From: an uncultured Mucilaginibacter sp.
GTDB lineage: Bacteria > Bacteroidota > Bacteroidia > Sphingobacteriales > Sphingobacteriaceae
Length of the DNA: 9,615 bases
Direction of reading: 5' to 3'
NCBI GenBank assembly: GCA_946479225.1
Contig: CAMLFI010000067.1
Span: forward strand, 1-9,615
The notes beneath the pieces are model-generated. The model did not search any database and had not been told where the DNA came from. It worked only from the letters and a program-made list of their open reading frames with translations. How positions within the stretch are numbered: the stretch's first letter is position 1; each line of letters starts with the position of its first letter. The position numbers were made by a program, and so were the translations under genes. This document shows positions 1 through 6,274 of this stretch, piece after piece.

Positions 1-227
1 CCTTTACCGGTTACCATGTATTTAAGTACAGAGCGGCTATCATTTTCCAGCTTGCCGCCTTCGTCTTCACCGTGCTCTGCGTACATATCTATAACGGGCT
101 CCCACGTAAACTCGGCAATGGTATCCTGAGATGACGCATAGTTGATCTTCAGCATGCGTAACAAACCGTCGCTGCGCTCAATATACCGGCTCATCCAATA
201 AAAACTTGCTGCTACCCTGCTTAACAT
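1..227 (-). CDS. Alpha-E domain protein (DUF403), N-terminal part, runs off the left edge
   Basis: The reverse strand from 227 reads without a stop to the window edge and gives about 75 residues beginning MLSRVAASFYWMSRYIERSD. This is the hallmark N-terminus of the alpha-E (DUF403) family, a helical domain of roughly 310 residues, so about three quarters of the gene lies outside. The family has no firmly established reaction. It is regularly encoded next to circularly permuted type-2 ATP-grasp proteins and transglutaminase-like proteins and is thought to belong to a peptide-forming or modifying system. Here it follows the ATP-grasp gene on the same strand after 113 nt, so the two are probably co-transcribed. 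The ATG at 227 is chosen because the family signature starts at that Met and the sequence upstream is repeat-rich and non-coding. Family assignment is secure; function is not. Confidence 0.9.
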   Translation of the reverse strand, partial: MLSRVAASFYWMSRYIERSDGLLRMLKINYASSQDTIAEFTWEPVIDMYAEHGEDEGGKLENDSRSVLKYMVTGK

Positions 228-230
228 CTT

Positions 231-268
231 AATTTCGAATTTCGGATTTTCAATTTCGGATTTATTTC
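231..268. repeat. AATTTCG(GATTT) short tandem repeats in the operon spacer
   Basis: Three imperfect units start at 231 (AATTTCG), 238 (AATTTCGGATTTTC) and 252 (AATTTCGGATTTATTTC). They lie directly upstream of the alpha-E start codon at 227 and so would be in the mRNA leader of that gene. Function is unknown. Confidence 0.7.
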
Positions 269-306
269 TTTCCTCAATTTGGTTCCCTATGTTTAATTAA
301 TTAGAA

Positions 307-338
307 ATCTGCACATCTGCATATCCCCACATCTGCAC
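307..338. repeat. Four tandem 8-nt units, consensus ATCTGCAC
   Basis: Contiguous octamers are ATCTGCAC (307), ATCTGCAT (315), ATCCCCAC (323) and ATCTGCAC (331). A partial fifth unit, ATCT, starts at 339 and overlaps the stop codon of the ATP-grasp gene (341-343). On the transcribed strand the unit reads GTGCAGAT. It looks like a small intercistronic microsatellite; its role is unknown. Confidence 0.8.
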
Positions 339-340
339 AT

Positions 341-1789
341 CTATGCCAGCACCCACGTATCCTTACTACCGCCGCCCTGCGAGCTGTTAACTACCAGCGA
401 GCCCTCTTTTAAAGCTACGCGGGTTAATCCTCCGGGTACTATCTCAATCCCATCCGGACCGAACAACGCGTATGGCCTTAGGTCTATCCGTCGAGGTTTT
501 AATTCGCCCTGCATATAACATGGCGCGGCTGACAGGCTTATGGTTGGCTGTGCGATAAAATTGCGCGGCTCTTTTAATATCTCTTTTTTATAATCCTCTA
601 TCTCTTCGTCGGATGCTGCGTGGCCCATCAGCATACCATATCCGCCGCTGCCGTTGGTGCGTTTTATCACCATCTTGTTCATGTTTTTAAACACATAATC
701 CTTTTCGTCGGGATTGCCTAACTGATGCGTGGGTACGTTCTTTAAAATGGGCTCCTCGTTAAGGTAGTATTTAATCATTTGCGGTACGTAGGTATAAATG
801 GCCTTGTCGTCGGCCACACCATTGCCAATAGCGTTTACTATAGCTACATTTCCTTTACGGTAAGCGCCCATAATACCCGCCACGCCCAGCATGCTGCCTG
901 GGTTAAACACCAATGGGTCAAGAAAATCATCATCAACCCGGCGGTATATTACGTCAACCTGCTGCAAACCTATAGTGGTTTTCATATATACCTTTTGGTC
1001 CTTAACCACAAGGTCGCGCCCCTCCACCAGCTCTACACCCATTAAACGGGCCAGCGTGGTATGCTCAAAATAAGCCGAGTTATAAATACCCGGACTAAGC
1101 AACACAATGGTTGGATTAGCTATCTGCCTTGGCGAAAGTGCCATCAGGTTACGGTAAAGTATAGACGGATATTCTGTAACGCTGCGCACGCCGCATTGCG
1201 GCAGCAGATCAGGAAAGAGCCGCTTGGTTATCTCGCGGTTCTCCAGCATATAGCTTACGCCAGATGGTGTGCGCAGGTTATCCTCCAAAACATAGAACGT
1301 ACCGTCGTGATCGCGGATAAGGTCGATACCCGAAATATGGATATAAATATCATACGGAACATGTAGCTGATACATTTCGCGCAGAAAGTGCGGGCACGAA
1401 TAAATTATATCTACCGGAACAATGCCGTCTTTAATAATAAATTGATTGTGGTAAATGTCCTTTAAAAAATGGTTAAGCGCGGTTAGGCGTTGCTTTATCC
1501 CTTTTTCAACAAAGGCCCACTCAGATGCAGTTATAATACGCGGGATAATATCAAAAGGAAAGATCTTCTCAATACCCTCGTTATTATTGTACACGGTAAA
1601 CGTAATACCCTGGCTCATGAACAGCCGCTTGGCTAAATCTTCTTTTTTATTCAGATCATCGGCAGATTCGCCGGAAATGTAATCTATTACCTTGGCATAG
1701 TGATCGCGCACCTTTGAATCATCCCCGTACATTTCGTCCCAAACTCCGTCTATGGGGCTGTATTTATTAAAATAAGCTGATTCGTGCAT
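341..1789 (-). CDS. Circularly permuted type-2 ATP-grasp protein
   Basis: A complete 482-residue protein of the circularly permuted ATP-grasp type 2 family (DUF404/DUF407). ATP-grasp enzymes join a carboxylate to an amine or thiol using ATP; the substrate of this subfamily is not established, but peptide-bond formation is suspected. Recognisable blocks, in order, are an F-x-x-Y...DEM start (residues 7-20), DIYIHISGIDLIRD (147-160), VLEDNLRTPSGVSYML (167-182), IYRRVDDDFLDP (281-292), the glycine-rich GSGGYGM (380-386), RRIDLRPY (433-440) and SSQGGGSKDTW (469-479). The charged and glycine-rich blocks are likely nucleotide and Mg contacts, by family analogy. There is no signal peptide, so it is probably cytoplasmic. 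Length is usual for the family. It is the first gene of an operon with the alpha-E gene downstream. The start at 1789 has no strong ribosome binding site, which is normal in Bacteroidota. Confidence 0.93.
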   Translation of the reverse strand: MHESAYFNKYSPIDGVWDEMYGDDSKVRDHYAKVIDYISGESADDLNKKEDLAKRLFMSQGITFTVYNNNEGIEKIFPFDIIPRIITASEWAFVEKGIKQRLTALNHFLKDIYHNQFIIKDGIVPVDIIYSCPHFLREMYQLHVPYDIYIHISGIDLIRDHDGTFYVLEDNLRTPSGVSYMLENREITKRLFPDLLPQCGVRSVTEYPSILYRNLMALSPRQIANPTIVLLSPGIYNSAYFEHTTLARLMGVELVEGRDLVVKDQKVYMKTTIGLQQVDVIYRRVDDDFLDPLVFNPGSMLGVAGIMGAYRKGNVAIVNAIGNGVADDKAIYTYVPQMIKYYLNEEPILKNVPTHQLGNPDEKDYVFKNMNKMVIKRTNGSGGYGMLMGHAASDEEIEDYKKEILKEPRNFIAQPTISLSAAPCYMQGELKPRRIDLRPYALFGPDGIEIVPGGLTRVALKEGSLVVNSSQGGGSKDTWVLA

Positions 1790-2140
1790 GTAAAATGGCG
1801 CCTTTAAGTTTGTGGTTACACAATTTACTCATTAAAAATGAAATATATGAAGTGTTTTTTATAAAAATGCAATTTATTTTGAAATAATTACAATTATTTA
1901 ATGATTTAATTATAAAAATGACGAAAAATATGCTTTAAAATTAGCGATAATATATACAATTGCGTCTCTTTATTGCGATTTTATATACAAACGTAATTTT
2001 ATGTCGGCTACGGGAAATGAAGCAGCGGCAAGGTAACCATTTATAGGTGTTAAGGCTAAGCGATCTGGTATAATAACAAACAGAGTAATGAAATGTTTAA
2101 TAGGAGCATAGTAGTGTGAGTCCGAAAATAAAGGCAGTTA

Positions 2141-2176
2141 ATCCAAAATATGGAAATGTTTCCAAAATATGGAGTT
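2141..2176. promoter_or_regulatory. Two inverted-repeat sites TCCAAAATATGGA, likely activator-binding sites
   Basis: Identical 13-mers lie at 2142-2154 and 2161-2173, 19 nt start to start. Each has TCCA/TGGA arms around a 5-nt AT core, and the flanks extend some arms to TTTCCA or TGGAAA. A close relative, TTTCCAAATTTTGGAAA, sits upstream of the sigma-54 activator gene (5822-5838). The paired sites lie about 55-90 nt upstream of the sigma-54-type element at 2229-2244, as expected for enhancer-like upstream activating sequences. Repeat structure is seen; the identity of the binding protein is inferred. Confidence 0.65.
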
Positions 2177-2228
2177 TGGCACAATTGGAAAAGTGCCTTA
2201 TTAGCTTAAAAAAGGCTTTTTATTATAA

Positions 2229-2244
2229 TGGAACATACTTTGCA
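2229..2244 (+). promoter_or_regulatory. Sigma-54-type -24/-12 promoter of the LruC lipoprotein gene
   Basis: The sequence TGGAAC-N5-TTGCA matches the sigma-54 consensus TGGCAC-N5-TTGCW at 10 of 11 informative positions. It has GG at 2230-2231 and GC at 2242-2243 with the required 10-nt spacing. Transcription would start near 2255, leaving a leader of about 24 nt before the ATG at 2279. An alternative is a degenerate vegetative -7 element (ATACTTTG against TAnnTTTG), but no matching -33 TTG is seen. Confidence 0.6.
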
Positions 2245-2278
2245 CAGATGGCGTATAAAAGTACATAGCCCAAAAGAA

Positions 2279-4375
2279 ATGAAAAAATTATCATCACTGC
2301 TGCTCGTTGCACTTACAGTGTTTGCAGCTTGTAAAAAATCAAGTGTTACTCCTGATGGAGTTACACCCCCAGACAATGTAACTAAAATTGCTCCTGATGG
2401 ATTTAATTTTAGTACAACGAAAAGCGTTAATTTAAACTTATCGCTTAAAGCGCCAAATGGCGACGCGTTAAAAGGAGTTGTTGTAAGCATTTACAACCCT
2501 GCTAATACAGCAGACAACGCATCCCTGTATAAAGGCGTTACAGACAATAGCGGAAACCTGGTTACCCAGTTATCTCTTCCGGCAGAGCTAAAGCAAATTG
2601 TTATTGACCCTGCATATGTTGGTTTAATGCGCTATGCAAAGGCTAACGTTAATGGCACGTCGGTTAACGCGGTTATTGGCGGCACGGCAGGTTTTAGCGG
2701 TGATATAGTTGCCGAGCCTATTGTTGAAAAACCAGGTTCAGGTGCCGGTATTACGGTAATGGCAGCAGGATCAACAACTTTTGCTTACCCTTTACCTTAT
2801 ACCTCATCAAGCGACGCGGTTGTAAATACAACCGCAGTGCCTTTAAGCTACGGCGTGCCTAAGTATTTATTGACGACTGACGATGTTATAACCGCGTCAT
2901 TGCTTTCGCACATTAATGCTTCTTTACCTGAATCAAAGTCGTTGGTTGATACGCATCCTGAGTATTTATCAAGCACAGCAACATCAACGATAAATGTAAC
3001 TGCTAAATCAGACGTTTGGGTAACTTTTGTTTCCGAAGGAGCAGGCTATTTAAATACACTTGCCTATTATACCTATAAAACAGGTAGCGCACCAAATGAT
3101 GAATCAGACATAAAAAATGCTACTATCGTATTGCCTAACTCGTCGGCTAACGGATCTGGCGGTGGTTTAAAAGCAGGTAACAAGGTTAAACTAGGAACTT
3201 TTGAAGCAGGGACATCTATCGGCTTTATCCTAATTGCTGATGCATGGACAGGTAAAGGCGTTCTTACCGGCAATACCAAATATTATTCTGATGCTGCCTT
3301 AAACCCTGAGAAAAAGACCGCAAAAAGAAAACATGCTGTTTTACTTTATGACGACGTGAACAAGGTAACCCTTGTAGGTTTTGAGGATTTGGATAGAGAG
3401 GACAAGTCAGACGATGATTTTAACGATCTTGTGTTCTATGCTTCATCTAACCCTGTTACCAGTATATCAAATGATGGCGTTCCGGTAGTTGATACAGGTG
3501 GTGACTCTGACGGTGATGGTGTAATAGACGAGTTAGACGCTTTCCCTAATGATGCATCTAAGGCTTTTGTAAGCTACTATCCATCAGCAAGCGGTTTTGC
3601 TAACATAGCATTTGAAGATAACTGGCCTAAAAAAGGCGATTTTGACCTGAATGACGTTGTTGTAAGATATCGCTATACTTTTGTAGCCAACGCCAAAAAT
3701 GAGGTGGTAACCATACAAGGCGATTACAGTGTTACTGCCGTAGGTGCTTCGTTTAAAAATGGTTTTGGTGTGCAGTTCCCGTTTGCGGCATCTGCGGTAC
3801 AATCAGTAACCGGTCAAAAATTTAAAGACAACTACATAACACGTGCTGCAAGCGGTGTTGAAGCCGGCCAAAGCAAAGCGGTTATTATTCCGTTTGATAA
3901 CACGGATATAATGATAAACAACCCTGATGGCGCTTTCTTTGTGAACGTATTAAATACAAAGGACAAAGTTACCACCGGCGCTACATCATCAGTTTTAGTA
4001 ACACTTGCAAGTCCGGTTGCACAGTCTACAGTTACTGTCGCAGCTATTAACCCATTCCTGATAAGTAATTCGCGCCGTGGCTACGAGATACACTTGCCGG
4101 GCTATGCACCTACTGATAAAGCAGATACCAAGTTGTTTGGTACTGATGATGATACAACTGCACCTTCATCATCAAGATATTATTTGGCAAAAGACAACCT
4201 GCCATGGGCTATAAACTACGCCGACAATTTTACATACCCCTTAGAACAAGTTAAAATAACAGACGCGTACCTGCACTTTGCTGATTGGGCCAGCTCGGGC
4301 GGAACGCTCTACCCTGATTGGTATACCAACACGGCAGCAGGCTACCGTGCGCTACCCAATTTGTACTTGAAATAA
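2279..4375 (+). CDS. LruC-domain lipoprotein with DUF4114 and calcium-binding loop
   Basis: A 698-residue exported lipoprotein. The N-terminus MKKLSSLLLVALTVFAAC is a type II signal peptide with lipidated Cys18, followed by KKSS. No acidic surface-export signal follows the Cys, so placement on the cell surface is not predicted. An in-frame ATG at 2228 would add 17 charged residues before the signal and would overlap the promoter, so 2279 is preferred. Residues about 45-130 resemble a beta-sandwich carrier-type domain. A DUF4114-type motif with GFEDLD and SDDDFNDLVF is at 367-386. A thrombospondin-type-3-like loop DSDGDGVIDELDAFPND is at 409-425. The LruC signature FEDNWPKKGDFDLNDVVV is at 445-462, followed by a C-terminal DUF4842-like region. 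The Asp-rich loops suggest calcium binding (inference). LruC domains are known from Leptospira and many Bacteroidota envelope lipoproteins of unclear role. It is monocistronic with its own terminator and converges on the activator gene. Confidence 0.9.
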   Translation: MKKLSSLLLVALTVFAACKKSSVTPDGVTPPDNVTKIAPDGFNFSTTKSVNLNLSLKAPNGDALKGVVVSIYNPANTADNASLYKGVTDNSGNLVTQLSLPAELKQIVIDPAYVGLMRYAKANVNGTSVNAVIGGTAGFSGDIVAEPIVEKPGSGAGITVMAAGSTTFAYPLPYTSSSDAVVNTTAVPLSYGVPKYLLTTDDVITASLLSHINASLPESKSLVDTHPEYLSSTATSTINVTAKSDVWVTFVSEGAGYLNTLAYYTYKTGSAPNDESDIKNATIVLPNSSANGSGGGLKAGNKVKLGTFEAGTSIGFILIADAWTGKGVLTGNTKYYSDAALNPEKKTAKRKHAVLLYDDVNKVTLVGFEDLDREDKSDDDFNDLVFYASSNPVTSISNDGVPVVDTGGDSDGDGVIDELDAFPNDASKAFVSYYPSASGFANIAFEDNWPKKGDFDLNDVVVRYRYTFVANAKNEVVTIQGDYSVTAVGASFKNGFGVQFPFAASAVQSVTGQKFKDNYITRAASGVEAGQSKAVIIPFDNTDIMINNPDGAFFVNVLNTKDKVTTGATSSVLVTLASPVAQSTVTVAAINPFLISNSRRGYEIHLPGYAPTDKADTKLFGTDDDTTAPSSSRYYLAKDNLPWAINYADNFTYPLEQVKITDAYLHFADWASSGGTLYPDWYTNTAAGYRALPNLYLK

Positions 4376-4387
4376 GTAATTGTTCGG

Positions 4388-4419
4388 AACCGTCCGCCTT
4401 AACCGGCGGACGGTTTTTT
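4388..4419 (+). terminator. Rho-independent terminator after the LruC lipoprotein gene
   Basis: A perfect 11-bp stem (4388-4398 with 4405-4415) and a 6-nt loop are followed by a run of six T ending at 4419, 12 nt after the stop codon. Read on the minus strand the hairpin lies just past the stop of the activator gene but lacks a trailing T run, so it would act more weakly in that direction. Confidence 0.93.
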
Positions 4420-4430
4420 GTTTAAAGCCA

Positions 4431-5774
4431 TTACAGTTTTTTGTCCTGTAGTAATTTGTAGATGGTTGACTTGCCTATATCCAGCTTTTGAGCAACCTTT
4501 AAAACATTGTTGTCATACCTGTCCAGATAAGTTCTGATAATGTCACAGGTGTACTCCTCCATGGTTTTATCGCCTGCCACGGCAAAATTGTCTTTACCCG
4601 GCGTATGAAAGCTGATGTCATCAGCAGCTATTTCCCTAACATCGCACATTACTGCTGCAAGCTCAATTGCTGATCGCAGCTCGCGCACGTTGCCGGGAAA
4701 GGGGTAACCCATTAACTTGTTTTTTGCCGCATTGCTTAAGGTTTTTGGCTCCATGCGGTTCTCTTTCACAAAATCGTCCAAAAATGTTTTGGCCAACAAT
4801 ATAATGTCAGTCCCTCTGTCGCGCAATGGTGGCAACTCAATAGGCAGGCCAATAATCCGGTAATAAAAATCCTCCCTGAAACTGCCTTTTTTTACAAGGT
4901 CGGCTAAGTTTTTATGTGTGGCTACTATTAGCCTTACGTCGAGCTTAATTTTTTCGTGGCCGCCCAGGCGGGTCAGTTCGCGCTCCTGCAAAACCCTTAA
5001 AAGTTTGCTTTGCATGGCGGGGTCCAGCTCGCCTATCTCATCTAAAAACAAGGTGCCTTTATTGGCTTCTTCAAACTTCCCGGTTTTTCGTCCAGTGGCA
5101 CCGGTAAAGGCCCCTTTTTCGTACCCGAATAATTCGCTTTCCAATAGTTCCGCAGGGATAGCAGACATATTGAGCGCAACAAAAGGTTTTTTAGTGCGAT
5201 CAGAATTATAATGAATGGCCTTTGCCACCAGTTCCTTGCCTGTGCCCGTTTCGCCGGTTATGGATACATTGATGTTGGCTTTTGCGGCCTTTTCAATTAA
5301 ACCAAAGATCTTTTTTATAGCAGGCGATACGCCTTTGATGATATTCCCGATTTCGTATTTCTGACCAAGCTCTTCGCGTAAATGCTCTACCTCTTTTTTG
5401 AGCGATTGATTTTCGCGTACGCGGATAACGGCATTCCAAAGCAGCTCTTTAATATTGTCGTTTTTAACCAGGTAATCGCTAACCCCTGTTTTCAACAGAT
5501 CAACTGCCGTATGCACATCATTTTGCCCGCTTACCACTATTACCGGAACGGATGAATTGGCTGCCCTGATCTTTTTAAACAGCTCTGCCCCGGTCATATC
5601 CGGTAACGAATAGTCGATTGTTATCAGGTCGGGTTTTTTGTGCAGGTTTTTTAGGCAATCATTCGCCGTAGCAAACCGTGTTATCTGGTAATCGGGGTTT
5701 AAAGAGAGCTGATAGTTCAGCAATTCGCTGTACCATACATCGTCCTCTACAATAAATATATGGTAAGCATCCAT
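4431..5774 (-). CDS. NtrC-family sigma-54-dependent response regulator (REC-AAA-Fis HTH)
   Basis: A 447-residue bacterial enhancer-binding protein. Receiver domain, residues 1-120: acidic pocket E10-D11-D12, phospho-acceptor D54, S82 and K104. A linker helix (about 121-140) joins it to the sigma-54 AAA+ domain (about 145-375), which has Walker A GETGTGKE (174-181), the sigma-54-contacting GAFTGA loop (221-226) and Walker B GTLFLDEIGEL (240-250). A Fis-type helix-turn-helix ends the protein, with the recognition segment in 424-447. All catalytic and contact residues are present, so it should be phosphorylated, oligomerise, hydrolyse ATP and open sigma-54 promoters. No histidine kinase lies next to it, so its partner must be encoded elsewhere. 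It is flanked by genes whose upstream regions carry the same palindrome found in front of its own start, suggesting local control and autoregulation. Assignment is certain; the signal is unknown. Confidence 0.97.
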   Translation of the reverse strand: MDAYHIFIVEDDVWYSELLNYQLSLNPDYQITRFATANDCLKNLHKKPDLITIDYSLPDMTGAELFKKIRAANSSVPVIVVSGQNDVHTAVDLLKTGVSDYLVKNDNIKELLWNAVIRVRENQSLKKEVEHLREELGQKYEIGNIIKGVSPAIKKIFGLIEKAAKANINVSITGETGTGKELVAKAIHYNSDRTKKPFVALNMSAIPAELLESELFGYEKGAFTGATGRKTGKFEEANKGTLFLDEIGELDPAMQSKLLRVLQERELTRLGGHEKIKLDVRLIVATHKNLADLVKKGSFREDFYYRIIGLPIELPPLRDRGTDIILLAKTFLDDFVKENRMEPKTLSNAAKNKLMGYPFPGNVRELRSAIELAAVMCDVREIAADDISFHTPGKDNFAVAGDKTMEEYTCDIIRTYLDRYDNNVLKVAQKLDIGKSTIYKLLQDKKL

Positions 5775-5800
5775 AGGTTAAATGGGCGATGGCATTCCCA

Positions 5801-5829
5801 AAACTCTAAATTAGATAAAGGTTTCCAAA
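5801..5829 (-). promoter_or_regulatory. Possible vegetative promoter of the activator gene, overlapping its palindrome
   Basis: On the minus strand TTTG (5829-5826) is followed after 17 nt by TAGAGTTT (5808-5801). This resembles the Bacteroidota TTG / TAnnTTTG promoter with a mismatch in the -7 part. If real, the -33 element lies inside the palindrome at 5822-5838, so the bound activator could repress its own gene. Tentative. Confidence 0.3.
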
Positions 5830-5838
5830 TTTTGGAAA
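5822..5838. promoter_or_regulatory. Palindrome TTTCCAAATTTTGGAAA, likely activator-binding site
   Basis: A perfect inverted repeat with 8-bp arms (5822-5829 and 5831-5838) around a single central base. A further half-site TTTCC at 5840-5844 makes an overlapping GGAAA/TTTCC repeat. It lies 48 nt upstream of the activator start codon and about 120 nt upstream of the sigma-54-like element at 5955-5970. It resembles the two sites upstream of the LruC gene. Confidence 0.65.
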
Positions 5839-5954
5839 TTTTCCGGCGCAATTGATTTTATAATAGCGTGCCTCACTTCCCCAACATATCAAAAATATTC
5901 CCCAAAGCAATTTAAAAAGGTGCCCTTTTGGGCATGTACAACGCTTTTACGCAT

Positions 5955-5970
5955 TGGCGCACAATTTGTT
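5955..5970 (+). promoter_or_regulatory. Sigma-54-like element upstream of the small membrane protein gene
   Basis: TGGCGC-N5-TTGTT matches TGGCAC-N5-TTGCW at 9 of 11 informative positions with exact spacing. The -12 GC is GT here, which lowers confidence. Transcription would start near 5981, leaving about 19 nt before the ATG at 6000. The palindrome at 5822-5838 is at a normal enhancer distance. Confidence 0.4.
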
Positions 5971-5999
5971 TTACTAAAGCCGTACGTAAATTATTTATT

Positions 6000-6179
6000 A
6001 TGGGATCAAAAATTACTTTAAGCACAACTTTAACAACGCTAAGTGTTGTAGTGCTTGTTTTAGCCGCGCTTACTTTTATGGATAACAATACCGCAAGAAA
6101 TACCTACGCATGCGTAGTGCTGCTTTGCTGCCTTTTTGGTTTTGTAATAGTATCCTTACGCCAGTCATCCGATAGCTAA
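6000..6179 (+). CDS. Small two-helix membrane protein, 59 aa
   Basis: An unrecognised small hydrophobic protein. Residues about 8-27 (TLTTLSVVVLVLAALTF) and 36-53 (AYCVVL-type region with CVVLLCCLFGFVIV) form two predicted membrane helices joined by a short polar loop DNNTARNTY. The tail RQSSDS is polar. Three Cys lie in the second helix. The reading frame is open further upstream, with a TTG at 5928 and an ATG at 5934, which would add 22-24 residues. The ATG at 6000 is preferred because it starts directly before the hydrophobic part and leaves the sigma-54-like element outside the gene. It is divergent from the activator gene and 95 nt ahead of the DUF4136 gene, with which it may be co-transcribed because no terminator separates them. 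Function is unknown. Confidence 0.6.
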   Translation: MGSKITLSTTLTTLSVVVLVLAALTFMDNNTARNTYACVVLLCCLFGFVIVSLRQSSDS

Positions 6180-6274
6180 AGAAATCGGGGTGTTATTCGC
6201 TGAAAATAAATTAATTACAAAGAAACTTTTGCTGAGCCGTAGTTGTTATAATTATCTATTAAATTTTAACATCT

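Larger units (their letters stand above)
1790..2278. other. Long divergent intergenic region (489 nt)
   Basis: No convincing gene is seen. The left part (about 1840-1990) is very AT-rich and probably holds the leader and promoter of the minus-strand ATP-grasp operon. A possible element reads TATATTTC on the minus strand, one base from the TAnnTTTG -7 consensus, with a TTG 22 nt upstream, but this is weak. TATATACAA occurs twice (1951-1959 and 1982-1990). The right part (2141-2245) holds the inverted repeats and the sigma-54-type promoter listed separately. Between those lie an A6 run (2208-2213) and a T5 run (2217-2221), which may favour bent DNA. A 5-bp inverted repeat GGCAC/GTGCC (2178-2197) is probably incidental. 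Confidence 0.6.

Noticed and set aside
2001..2036. Tiny open frame of 11 codons beginning MSATGNEAAAR
   Set aside because: Too short, with no start signal or family evidence.
2228..2278. In-frame upstream start for the LruC lipoprotein
   Set aside because: It would place 17 charged residues before a clear lipoprotein signal peptide and would overlap the sigma-54-type promoter.
5784..5802. Minus-strand GG-N10-GC in front of the activator gene
   Set aside because: The surrounding bases fit sigma-54 consensus poorly and the transcript would start at or inside the start codon.
5919..5934. Hairpin TGCCC-TTTT-GGGCA in the divergent region
   Set aside because: The stem is only 5 bp. The adjacent T run is on the minus strand, where no gene ends, so a terminator makes no sense.
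6187..6200. GG-N10-GC arrangement upstream of the DUF4136 gene
   Set aside because: Only the two dinucleotides match sigma-54 consensus; such an arrangement is expected by chance about once per 256 positions.
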